DNA of 16,025 nt from Solimonas sp047605265 (GTDB lineage Bacteria > Pseudomonadota > Gammaproteobacteria > Nevskiales > Nevskiaceae). This document shows, piece after piece, positions 1-5,761 of this stretch (positions are counted from its first letter, which is position 1; each line of letters opens with the position of its first letter). Made by a program: the position numbers and the translations under genes. The notes beneath the pieces were generated by a model. That model was not told where the DNA came from, searched no databases, and was given only the letters and a program-made list of their open reading frames with translations. The stretch covers positions 1-16,025 of the forward strand of contig JASGFY010000068.1 of NCBI GenBank assembly GCA_047605265.1, read 5' to 3'.

Positions 1-1
1 G

Positions 2-79
2 CGCGCGGCCCGCGGCACGGCCGCAGCGCTCGGCGCCGATACGCAAGCCGTGCTGCAGCGCTTCGGCATCGCATGCTGA
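2..79 (+). CDS. C-terminal end of a probable CaiB/BaiF (family III) CoA-transferase, partial
   Basis: Only the last 25 codons are inside the window. The reading frame ends at TGA 77-79, and the next gene starts at ATG 73, so the two overlap by 7 nt (ATGCTGA), which suggests translational coupling in one operon. The end of the peptide (LGADTQAVLQRFGIAC) resembles the usual C-terminus of family III CoA-transferases, where a 'LG.HT..VL..LG' pattern precedes the stop. These enzymes move CoA between acids in acyl-CoA metabolism. The assignment rests on this short tail alone; that it is a real gene end is likelier than the exact family. Confidence 0.5.
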   Translation, partial: RAARGTAAALGADTQAVLQRFGIAC

Positions 80-1464
80 TCCGCCGCGCCGAGCTGCACT
101 TCGGGCCGGTCGTCGACGTGCGCGTCGTCGCCGGCCGCATCGCCGCGATCGGCGCGAACCTGCCGGCGCGCGACGGCGAAGCGGTCGTCGAGGCCGAGGG
201 CGGCGCGCTGCTGCCGGCGCTGCGCGACCACCACATGCACCTGCAGGCGCTCGCCGCCGCGCGCGCCTCGGTCGTCTGCGGGCCGCCGCAGGTCGGCGAC
301 GAAGCCGCGCTGCGCGCCGCGCTGAGTCGGGCGGCGACCGAAGGCGAAGGCTGGCTGCGTGGCGTCGCCTATCACGAGGCCGTCGCCGGTCCGCTGGATC
401 GATGGCGGCTCGATGCTTTCGTGCCCGAGCGCCCGCTGCGCATCCAGCAGCGTAGTGGCCGATTGTGGAGCTTCAACTCGGCGGCGCTCGCGGCGCTCGG
501 CGTGCGCGACGCCGGCGACGACCCCTTCGAGCGCGTCGCGGGCGAGCTGACCGGCCGCCTCTACGACGCCGACGACTGGCTGCGCGCGCGCCTGCCGCGC
601 GAACGGCCGTCCCTGCGCGCGCCCAGCCGCGCGCTCGCCGCGCGCGGCGTGATCGGCCTCACCGACACCACGCACACCAACGGCCCGGACGATTTCGCGC
701 ACTTCGCGGCGCTGCGCGCGCGCGGCGAACTGCTGCAGGACCTCTGCGTGATGGGCGACGCGCGGCTCGACGCGCAGCGCGACGCGCCCGGCGTGCTGCG
801 CGGTGCGCACAAGTTCCATCTGCACGAGCACGAGCTGCCGGACTTCGACGCGCTCTGCGCGGCGATCCGCGCCAGCCACGCGCACGGCCGCAACGCCGCC
901 TTCCACTGCGTGACGCGCACCGAGCTGGTCTACGCGCTTGGCGCGCTGGCCGAGACCGGCGCGCGTCCCGGCGACCGCATCGAGCACGCGGCGGTTGCGC
1001 CGCCGGAGCTGGCCGCCGCGATCGCGCGGCTCGGCCTGTGGGTCGTCACGCAGCCGAATTTCATCACCGAGCGCGGCGATGCCTATCTCGCCGCCGTCGA
1101 CGCCGAAGACCTGCCATGGCTGTACCGCGTGCGCGGCCTGCAGACGGCCGGCGTCGCCGTCGCCGGCAGCACCGATGCGCCGTTCGGCGCGGCCGATCCC
1201 TGGCGCGCGATGCAGGCGGCCTGCGAGCGGCGTTCGCCAGGCGGCACAGTGCTCGGGGCCGGCGAGGCTCTGACGCCGGAAGCGGCGCATGCGCTGTTCA
1301 CCGGGCCGTTGCGCACGCCGGCGCGACCAGCCGTGCCGCTCGCGATCGGCTCGCCCGCCGATCTGTGCCTGCTGGCGACGCCGTGGGCGGCGGTGCGCGA
1401 CCGGCTCGGCGAGGCACGGGTGCGCATGACCTGGCGCGCCGGCTTGCCGATCCTGCCGGACTGA
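73..1464 (+). CDS. Amidohydrolase family 3 protein (YtcJ-like metal-dependent hydrolase)
   Basis: This 463-residue protein has the layout of YtcJ/NfdA-type amidohydrolases: a short N-terminal beta-sandwich strand region, a TIM barrel, and a return to the sandwich at the C-terminus. Visible metal-site elements are H54-x-H56 in DHHMHL after the LLPAL strand, GAHKFHLHE near residue 240, the histidine of NAAFHCVTRTEL, the histidine of RIEHAAVAP, and the catalytic-type aspartate in GSTDAPFGAADPW. Family members hydrolyse amide or similar bonds in cyclic or N-acylated substrates; the substrate cannot be read from the sequence. The start is the first ATG and overlaps the end of the preceding CoA-transferase-like gene, so the two may act in one degradative pathway (inference). 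There is no signal peptide, so it should be cytoplasmic. The protein is about 80-100 residues shorter than the usual 540-560 for YtcJ, suggesting a compact variant. Confidence 0.85.
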   Translation: MLIRRAELHFGPVVDVRVVAGRIAAIGANLPARDGEAVVEAEGGALLPALRDHHMHLQALAAARASVVCGPPQVGDEAALRAALSRAATEGEGWLRGVAYHEAVAGPLDRWRLDAFVPERPLRIQQRSGRLWSFNSAALAALGVRDAGDDPFERVAGELTGRLYDADDWLRARLPRERPSLRAPSRALAARGVIGLTDTTHTNGPDDFAHFAALRARGELLQDLCVMGDARLDAQRDAPGVLRGAHKFHLHEHELPDFDALCAAIRASHAHGRNAAFHCVTRTELVYALGALAETGARPGDRIEHAAVAPPELAAAIARLGLWVVTQPNFITERGDAYLAAVDAEDLPWLYRVRGLQTAGVAVAGSTDAPFGAADPWRAMQAACERRSPGGTVLGAGEALTPEAAHALFTGPLRTPARPAVPLAIGSPADLCLLATPWAAVRDRLGEARVRMTWRAGLPILPD

Positions 1465-1564
1465 AACGGCGGCGGCGCCCTTGCTCAGGGGTTCGTGCGA
1501 CCGAAGCGTCCCGTTCGTCCGTTGATCGTCGCCCATGCGTGTGGCCTGCCATCCGCGCGTGCTT

Positions 1565-1570
1565 TAGAAT
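1565..1570 (+). promoter_or_regulatory. Possible -10 box (TAGAAT) of the tRNA-Arg gene
   Basis: TAGAAT lies 12 bp before the first base of the tRNA and matches five of six bases of the sigma70 -10 consensus. No good -35 hexamer is seen at 16-18 bp upstream, so this is a positional call. Confidence 0.35.
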
Positions 1571-1582
1571 GCGCCTCCCCGC

Positions 1583-1659
1583 GCGCCCGTAGCTCAGCTG
1601 GATAGAGTGCCGGTTTCCGAAACCGTAGGTCGCAGGTTCGAATCCTGCCGGGCGCGCCA
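1583..1659 (+). tRNA. tRNA-Arg (anticodon CCG)
   Basis: A complete cloverleaf can be folded by hand. The acceptor stem is GCGCCCG (1583-1589) with CGGGCGC (1649-1655), followed by discriminator G and an encoded CCA (1657-1659). The D stem is GCTC/GAGT with a loop containing GG. The anticodon loop is TTCCGAA (1615-1621), with anticodon CCG at 1617-1619, reading CGG arginine codons. The T stem is GCAGG/CCTGC around TTCGAAT (1632-1648). The variable loop is five bases. The outermost anticodon-stem pair (positions 27-43; bases 1610 and 1626) is a C/T mismatch, leaving four pairs. The gene overlaps no coding region; open frames across it on the minus strand are artefacts. Two decayed genes lie directly downstream. 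Confidence 0.96.
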
Positions 1660-1845
1660 TTCAGGTATAAAAGTCAGAACTGCTCCAGCCGAGCTGACCT
1701 TTCCGTTCGCCGCCGCACTGACGGGCACGTGTCGCGCGACATTTGGTTTGGGGCACGATTCCCGACTGATCAAAACCCGACCGACCTGCGCCGTCAGCAG
1801 CGGAAGCAAGCAGTGCGGCCGTATCAGGAGGAGACAAGCATGATC

Positions 1846-2417
1846 GCGTACGTGATCTTCGTAGTACGGGCTCAGCTGCGGATCGGCGGCGATCGCCTTC
1901 AGCACTTCCTGGCGCTTGAGCGCGGTGGCGAATGCATGATCGTCGGAGACGAACATCACGCGCTTGCCGTTGCACGGCGTTCGATCGCGAACGCGCGCGC
2001 GTAGAGCCGCGTGTGGATGCCGTTCTGCGGCTGCGGCGGCAGCACCATGCCGGCGAGATCGGCGTGTCCGGCCGGTGCGCCGCCGATCGGCCCGGTCACG
2101 TCGTAAAGCCCGCTGCCGAAACGGTAACCCTCGTTGCCACGGCAGTCTCCGGCCGGCTGCGGGCTGACATTCTTCAGCGGCGTCTCCAGCGGCCCTGTCG
2201 CGTCGGGCTGATGGGAGGTCGTATAGGTGACGCCGTCGACGACCAGACTGCTGTCGCTGCCGACGGCGAGCGCTGCGCTCTTCAGCACGCATTGCGAGGC
2301 CGCCGGCAGTGCGGCGGCGCCGCCCGTCGAACTGGAGGAACGGCCGCAGGCCGCGAGCAGTCCGCAGAGCGCCGCCACCGTCTTCCGCCAGGCCCATCCG
2401 CTGTTGCCGTTTGGCAT
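1846..2417 (-). pseudogene. Neutral/alkaline ceramidase lipoprotein, N-terminal remnant with frameshift
   Basis: Reading on the minus strand from ATG 2417, the product has a lipoprotein signal peptide ending in GLLAAC and a Ser/Gly-rich linker. A stretch beginning YRFGSGLYDVTGP and running through NGIHTRLYARAFAIE then matches the start of the neutral ceramidase domain (the Pseudomonas enzyme has YRFGLGKADITGE and GIHMRQWARAFVIEE). Near 1965-1970 the frame breaks. The homology continues in another frame as CNGKRVMFVSDDHAF and QEVLKAIAADPQLSPYYEDHV, the segment that normally precedes the catalytic ATHTHSGPGG motif. Homology stops near 1850, just before that motif, so the active site is absent. 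An intact enzyme is about 650-700 residues and cleaves ceramide to sphingosine and fatty acid. The remnant cannot be functional. Its start has a GGGGA Shine-Dalgarno-like stretch. The family call is mine from motif memory, not a search. Confidence 0.72.
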
Positions 2418-2469
2418 GTCGTCATCCCCGTTGCGGCGCCCCGCCGCGCCGTTGCTGAAGACTGTAGTG

Positions 2470-2952
2470 CGCGGTCCGCGCAAAAAATTGACCGCGTGCG
2501 ACACTGCGGCGGGGCGTGGCGCGAGGCCGCGCCGCGCCCGCGCCCGCGCCTTGCGCGTATCGAGCTCGTTGCGGCGTCCAAGCTCCGGCGCCAGCGAGCG
2601 CAGCTGCGGTACGAACCGCGCGGCGATGCGCGCCACGACGTCCGGCAGTTCGCGCGTCGGCACCCGCGTGCCGCGCGCGCCGAGCTCGTCGCGCAGGACT
2701 GCGCGATGTCCCGCATCCAAATGAAATTGCCGGCGGCGAGGAAACGTTCGCCGCCGGCGTCCGCTGCGTTCACCGCGCGGACGTGCAGATCGGCGAGATC
2801 GCGCACGTCGACGATCCAGAAGCCCAGGCGCGGCGGCCGACCTGCGAACAGGCCGCGGATGACCTGCACGGAGCCGAGTTGTTCGCGCATCAGCAGCGGG
2901 CCGAACACGGCGCCGGGCAGGATCGTCGTATCGACGAAGGCGCCGGCGTCGC
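2470..2952 (-). pseudogene. NAD-dependent epimerase / dihydroflavonol-reductase-like SDR, C-terminal remnant with frameshift
   Basis: On the minus strand, homology begins abruptly near 2950 with TTILPGAVFGPLL and continues with LGFWIVDVRDLADLHVRA and GERFLAAGNFIWMRDIA, typical of the second half of extended SDRs. Near 2697 the frame shifts (consistent with loss of one base) and continues as VLRDELGARGTRVPTRELPD, then FVPQLRSLAPELGRRNELDT and RPRPAA-like sequence, the normal C-terminal end. The N-terminal Rossmann fold with the GxxGxxG cofactor motif and the YxxxK catalytic pair is missing, so the piece is a relic. A GC-rich CGCGCC-type run near 2520-2550 looks expanded. Its last frame runs on without a stop into the ceramidase remnant. 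The 100 bp between 2952 and the dmeF stop hold nothing I recognise. Confidence 0.72.
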
Positions 2953-3054
2953 GCCGGCCGGGGCGGCAACCGGCGTGGTGTCGAAAGCCGAGCCTGACGT
3001 TCGGCAACTGCGGCTGTGCACCACGCCCAAGATCGCCGGCCGGGCGTGCGTGGA

Positions 3055-3969
3055 TCAGGCGCCGGCCGGCTCCAGCTCGATGGTGACGTGCACCAGTTCC
3101 TCGTGCACGGCGAGCCGGCGGCGGAAATCGTCGGCACTGACCTGCGGTGGCGCGCGGAGATGGAGGATGCATGCGTACTTCGCGCCGGCGACGCGCCACA
3201 CGTGCAGATCGGTGATCGTCGCCGGCACCGGACTTTCGGCGATCACTTCGCGAATCTCGGCGACGACCGGCGCGTCCATCTCGGCATCGAGCAGCACGCG
3301 GCCGGTGGACTTCAGCAGGCCGATCGCCCACGCCGCGACGAGCAGGGCGCCGACGATGCCCATCAGCGGATCGAGCCAGGCCGCGCTCCACAGCTTGCCG
3401 CCGAGCAGCGCGACGATCGCCAGCACCGAGGTCGCCGCGTCGGCGACGACGTGCAGATAGGCCGAGCGCAGGTTCAGGTCCGCGTGGGCGTGGGGAGCAT
3501 ACCCGTGCGCTTGATCGTGCTCATGCGCGTGGTGATGGCCGGCGTGCAGCAGGCGGGCGCAGGCCAGATTGACGATCAGGCCGACGGCGGCAATCGCGAT
3601 CGCCTCGTCGTAGTGGATGACGGCCGGCACGAGCAGGCGTTCGACCGACTGCCAGGCCATCGAGAATGCGACGAGCAGCAGGAGCAGCGCGCTCGTGTAG
3701 CCGCCGAGGATCTCGATCTTCCAGGTGCCGAACGCGAAGCGGCGGTCGTGCGCGAGACGGCGCGCGAGGCGATAGGCGAGCACGGCGAGCCCCAGCGCCA
3801 GCGCGTGCGAGCTCATGTGCCAGCCATCGGCGAGCAGCGCCATCGAGTTGTAGTGCCAGCCGCCGGTGATCTCGGCGACCATCATCGTCGCCGTCAGCAG
3901 CACTGCCCAGCGCGTGCGGCGCTCGGCGAGGGGATTGCCTTCGTTGAAGGCGTGCGAATGCGTGGACAC
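3055..3969 (-). CDS. dmeF: DmeF-type cation diffusion facilitator (Co2+/Ni2+ efflux)
   Basis: This 304-residue inner-membrane protein is a cation diffusion facilitator with six predicted helices and a soluble C-terminal domain. Helix 2 carries LLADGWHMSSHALAL (H51 and H55) and helix 5 carries YLHVVADAATS, giving the metal site on the two core helices. The loop between helices 4 and 5 is very histidine-rich (HAGHHHAHEHDQAHG). FGTWKIEILGGYTSA is typical of the DmeF subfamily as I know it, which exports cobalt and nickel by proton antiport. The start is taken as GTG 3969 (V/M-STHSHAF). Longer readings of the frame would run across the operator and the divergent dmeR, so they are rejected. It faces a CsoR/RcnR-family repressor gene 51 bp away, the expected partner. 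Zinc cannot be excluded as an additional substrate. Confidence 0.87.
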   Translation of the reverse strand: MSTHSHAFNEGNPLAERRTRWAVLLTATMMVAEITGGWHYNSMALLADGWHMSSHALALGLAVLAYRLARRLAHDRRFAFGTWKIEILGGYTSALLLLLVAFSMAWQSVERLLVPAVIHYDEAIAIAAVGLIVNLACARLLHAGHHHAHEHDQAHGYAPHAHADLNLRSAYLHVVADAATSVLAIVALLGGKLWSAAWLDPLMGIVGALLVAAWAIGLLKSTGRVLLDAEMDAPVVAEIREVIAESPVPATITDLHVWRVAGAKYACILHLRAPPQVSADDFRRRLAVHEELVHVTIELEPAGA

Positions 3970-3987
3970 GGGATTACCGGCGGTTCT

Positions 3988-4008
3988 GTATACTCCATCC
4001 CAGTATAC
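3988..4008. promoter_or_regulatory. DmeR operator overlapping divergent -10 boxes of dmeR and dmeF
   Basis: A 21-bp palindrome, GTATAC-N9-GTATAC, fills the centre of the 51-bp gap. Its core reads TACT-CCATCCC-AGTA, matching the known RcnR-type operator plan (TACT, a run of G/C, AGTA). Each arm also contains TATACT, a near-perfect sigma70 -10 hexamer: 3989-3994 for dmeR on the plus strand and 4002-4007 for dmeF on the minus strand. A TGGACA at 3963-3968 could serve dmeR as -35, but with a long 20-bp spacer. ATGACT (minus strand, 4024-4029) could serve dmeF with a 16-bp spacer. Repressor binding would block both promoters. Confidence 0.75.
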
Positions 4009-4020
4009 GGAACGAGCGGC

Positions 4021-4287
4021 ATGAGTCATACCATCGAAAATAAAAAGCCGCTGCTCAACCGCGTGCGGCGCATCCGGGGACAGCTCGGCAGCCTCGAACA
4101 GGCCCTCGACGGCGGCGCGGAATGCAGCGCCGTGCTGCAGCAGATCGCGGCGATCCGCGGCGCCGTCAGCGGACTGATGGCGGAAGTGCTCGACGGACAT
4201 CTGCGCACGCATCTGGTCGCCGCGCAGCCGGGCGATGACGACGATCTCGAAGGCGTGCTGAAAGTGATCCGTTCCTACATGAAGTGA
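4021..4287 (+). CDS. dmeR: CsoR/RcnR-family metal-sensing repressor (DmeR-type)
   Basis: The 88-residue all-helical protein belongs to the DUF156 CsoR/RcnR/FrmR family: LLNRVRRIRGQLGSLEQAL in helix 1, CSAVLQQIAAIRGAVSGLM in helix 2, and LEGVLKVIRSYMK at the C-terminus. The residues that bind Ni/Co in E. coli RcnR are all at the matching positions: H3, C35, H60 and H64. FrmR, the formaldehyde sensor, keeps only C35 and H60, so a metal sensor is favoured. The protein should sit as a tetramer on the palindrome 13 bp upstream of its ATG and release DNA when it binds cobalt or nickel, inducing both itself and dmeF. GGAA at 4009-4012 is a modest ribosome binding site. Its helix-1 sequence is closer to FrmR than to RcnR, so the name follows the neighbouring dmeF. 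Confidence 0.87.
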   Translation: MSHTIENKKPLLNRVRRIRGQLGSLEQALDGGAECSAVLQQIAAIRGAVSGLMAEVLDGHLRTHLVAAQPGDDDDLEGVLKVIRSYMK

Positions 4288-4341
4288 ATGCGCGCGGCGC
4301 GGTGCCGCACACCACGCGACGCGGAGGAAGGCGCGCCGGAC

Positions 4342-4369
4342 TTGCACGAGCGACGTCATTTGCGAGAAT
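4342..4369 (+). promoter_or_regulatory. Weak candidate sigma70 promoter for the metallo-beta-lactamase gene
   Basis: TTGCAC (4342-4347) and GAGAAT (4364-4369) are separated by 16 bp, each matching four of six consensus bases, 33 bp before the start codon. No other promoter-like pair was seen in the 115-bp gap after dmeR. Confidence 0.3.
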
Positions 4370-4402
4370 CGTTCCGCCCCTCCTCAAACGCGATGAAGGC
4401 TC

Positions 4403-5314
4403 ATGCTCAGTTCTGCTTCTCTGTTCCGGCGGGTCGCGCCGCTGGCGTTGGCTCTGTGGTCCGTGCTGCCCGCCTACGCTGATGACTCCTGCGACGTCTG
4501 CGGGCAATGGAACGAGCCGGTCGATCCGTTCCGCCTGTACGGCAACACCTTCTACGTTGGCGCGAAAGGCGTCAGCAGCGTGCTCGTCACGTCGCCGGAG
4601 GGGCATATCCTGATCGATGGCGGACTGCCGGAATCGGCGCCACTGATCGCACAGAACATCGTCGAGCTCGGCTTCAAGTTCGAGGACGTCAAGATCATCG
4701 TCAACTCGCATGCCCACTTCGATCATGCCGGGGGCATCGCCGAACTGGCGCGCGAGAGCGGCGCGCAGGTGGTGACGAGCCCCTGGAGCGCGATGGTGCT
4801 GCGCAGCGGGGGGCAGTTCAGCGCCGGCGATCCGCAGGCCGGAACACTGCCGCGCTATCCGACGTGGACGCATCCGCAGACGGTGGTCGACGGCGGGGAG
4901 ATCACGCTCGGGCCGCTGCGTCTGACGGCGCATTACACCGGCGGCCACACGCCGGGTGGCACGACCTGGACCTGGCAGTCCTGCGACAACAACAATCATT
5001 GCCTCAACATGGTTTACGCCGACAGCCTGACGCCGGAGGCCGCGCCCGGCTTTCGCTTCACCGGCAACAAGACGTACCGGACGGTGCTCGCCGATTTCGA
5101 GCACAGTTTCCAGACGATCGATGCCTTGCCTTGCGACATCCTGATGACCCCCCATCCCGATGCGTCGGCGCTGTGGGTGCGCCGCGAAGCACAGGAGGAG
5201 GGCGGCGGCGTGAATCCCTACATCGACCCCGATGCCTGCCACAACTATGTGGCGATTGCGCGCCTCGCGTTGCAGAAACGCCTCGCCCAGGAACAGGCCG
5301 GTGTCGCCAAATAG
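4403..5314 (+). CDS. Secreted subclass B3-like metallo-beta-lactamase
   Basis: The 303-residue protein starts with a signal peptide (RR at 9-10, hydrophobic core, probable cleavage AYA|DD after residue 26) and should act in the periplasm. All six residues of a B3 di-zinc site are present: H103, H105, D107 and H108 in SHAHFDHAGG, H182 in GGHTPGG, and H251 in TPHPD. These match H116, H118, D120, H121, H196 and H263 in standard numbering. C244 and C279 are spaced like the B3 disulfide of L1. Length and order fit B3 enzymes such as THIN-B or L1, which hydrolyse penicillins, cephalosporins and carbapenems. Activity on antibiotics is not proven by motifs; other periplasmic hydrolases share the fold. 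GAAGG lies only 3 bp before the ATG, so the ribosome site is poorly spaced, but no better start is present. There is no mobile element nearby, so it looks chromosomal and resident. Confidence 0.87.
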   Translation: MLSSASLFRRVAPLALALWSVLPAYADDSCDVCGQWNEPVDPFRLYGNTFYVGAKGVSSVLVTSPEGHILIDGGLPESAPLIAQNIVELGFKFEDVKIIVNSHAHFDHAGGIAELARESGAQVVTSPWSAMVLRSGGQFSAGDPQAGTLPRYPTWTHPQTVVDGGEITLGPLRLTAHYTGGHTPGGTTWTWQSCDNNNHCLNMVYADSLTPEAAPGFRFTGNKTYRTVLADFEHSFQTIDALPCDILMTPHPDASALWVRREAQEEGGGVNPYIDPDACHNYVAIARLALQKRLAQEQAGVAK

Positions 5315-5315
5315 A

Positions 5316-5329
5316 CACAAGCGCTTGTG
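5316..5329. repeat. 14-bp perfect palindrome just after the metallo-beta-lactamase stop
   Basis: CACAAGCGCTTGTG is a perfect palindrome 1 bp after the stop codon. It has no T tract and no loop of reasonable size, so it is a poor terminator; it could bind a dimeric regulator or be a chance event. Confidence 0.5.
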
Positions 5330-5414
5330 CGTATTGGGATTTGCGACGAACGTCGCCGACGCGCAGCGGCTTGCGCGGTGTTGCACCCGCCGATATTGAT
5401 CAGTCGTTCAAGAA

Positions 5415-5430
5415 TGGCATGGAATCTGCT
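5415..5430 (+). promoter_or_regulatory. Sigma54-like promoter motif upstream of the candidate sRNA
   Basis: TGGCATG-GAAT-CTGCT has the GG-N10-GC spacing of a -24/-12 promoter and shares TGGCATGG with the torF and glnK promoters in this window. Transcription would start near 5440 and run through the sRNA to its terminator. No clear NtrC site (GCACC-N5-GGTGC) is seen in the 100 bp before it, so activation is uncertain. Confidence 0.4.
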
Positions 5431-5509
5431 TTATAAACACCATGGCGGAACAGAAGTTCTGCTCGCAGCGCAGTCATGAAATGCATGAGGAATTCGTCCG
5501 AACGCATTA

Positions 5510-5538
5510 TTGACTTGATAGTCAGACGACTTTATACT
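5510..5538 (+). promoter_or_regulatory. Strong sigma70 promoter of the candidate sRNA
   Basis: TTGACT (5510-5515) and TATACT (5533-5538) are separated by exactly 17 bp; each matches five of six consensus bases. This is the best sigma70-like promoter I found in the window. The predicted start is about 5545, and no credible protein start with a ribosome binding site follows. Confidence 0.75.
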
Positions 5539-5544
5539 GCACCG

Positions 5545-5672
5545 CAACATGATTCAGGCAATGAAAAACCCGGCAGGCCGGGCGGCATTGCCGGGTCAGC
5601 ACAGTCTCCTCCAGAAAGGCCAAGCGCCTTTCTCGCACCTTACCCTCCGGTACCCCGGGGGGTTTTCTTTTT
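5545..5672 (+). ncRNA. Candidate trans-acting small RNA, about 128 nt
   Basis: A free-standing transcription unit lies between the metallo-beta-lactamase gene and the antiporter. After the promoter come three folded blocks. The first is CCCGGCA (5569-5575), pairing with TGCCGGG (5589-5595), with an alternative smaller hairpin CCCGG-CAGG-CCGGG (5569-5582). The second is AGAAAGGC (5613-5620) with GCCTTTCT (5626-5633) around CAAGC. The third is the terminator (5643-5672). The unpaired stretch between the first two contains TCTCCTCC (5605-5612), a complement of Shine-Dalgarno sequences, as in C-rich regulatory RNAs that block ribosome binding. Open frames here lack a ribosome site and read through the terminator. 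I cannot match it to a named RNA family, and the targets are unknown. A leader-attenuator is unlikely because the next gene lies on the other strand. Confidence 0.62.
5643..5672 (+). terminator. Intrinsic terminator of the candidate sRNA
   Basis: CCCTCCGG pairs with CCGGGGGG (one T-G pair) around the loop TACC, followed by TTTTCTTTTT. This is a textbook rho-independent terminator. Confidence 0.85.
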
Positions 5673-5731
5673 GCGCCGCCACCATCTGCCGAGGCCGCTT
5701 TTGCGCGTGTCTCCCGGCGCTCTCTCCCCAG

Positions 5732-5761
5732 AAAAACCAGCGACGCACCTTGGTGCGTCGC
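5732..5761 (-). terminator. Intrinsic terminator downstream of the K+/H+ antiporter
   Basis: Read on the minus strand, GCGACGCACC and GGTGCGTCGC form a perfect 10-bp stem (5740-5761) with a tiny AA loop (the inner pairs probably open), followed by TGG and TTTTT (5732-5736). It lies about 130 bp after the antiporter stop at 5894. The 130 bp in between hold nothing I recognise. Confidence 0.65.

Noticed and set aside
465..1592. Long Arg/Ala-rich frame overlapping the amidohydrolase gene
   Set aside because: It is an out-of-frame shadow caused by high GC; it has no family motifs and the true frame shows a full amidohydrolase.
1594..1660. Minus-strand reading frame across the tRNA, with a RQDSNLRPTVSETGTLSS-like end
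   Set aside because: This peptide is the well-known false product of translating a tRNA gene on the wrong strand.
3055..4359. Extended dmeF start up to 4359
   Set aside because: It would cross the operator and read antisense through the whole of dmeR; the family starts at the THSHAF-type N-terminus.
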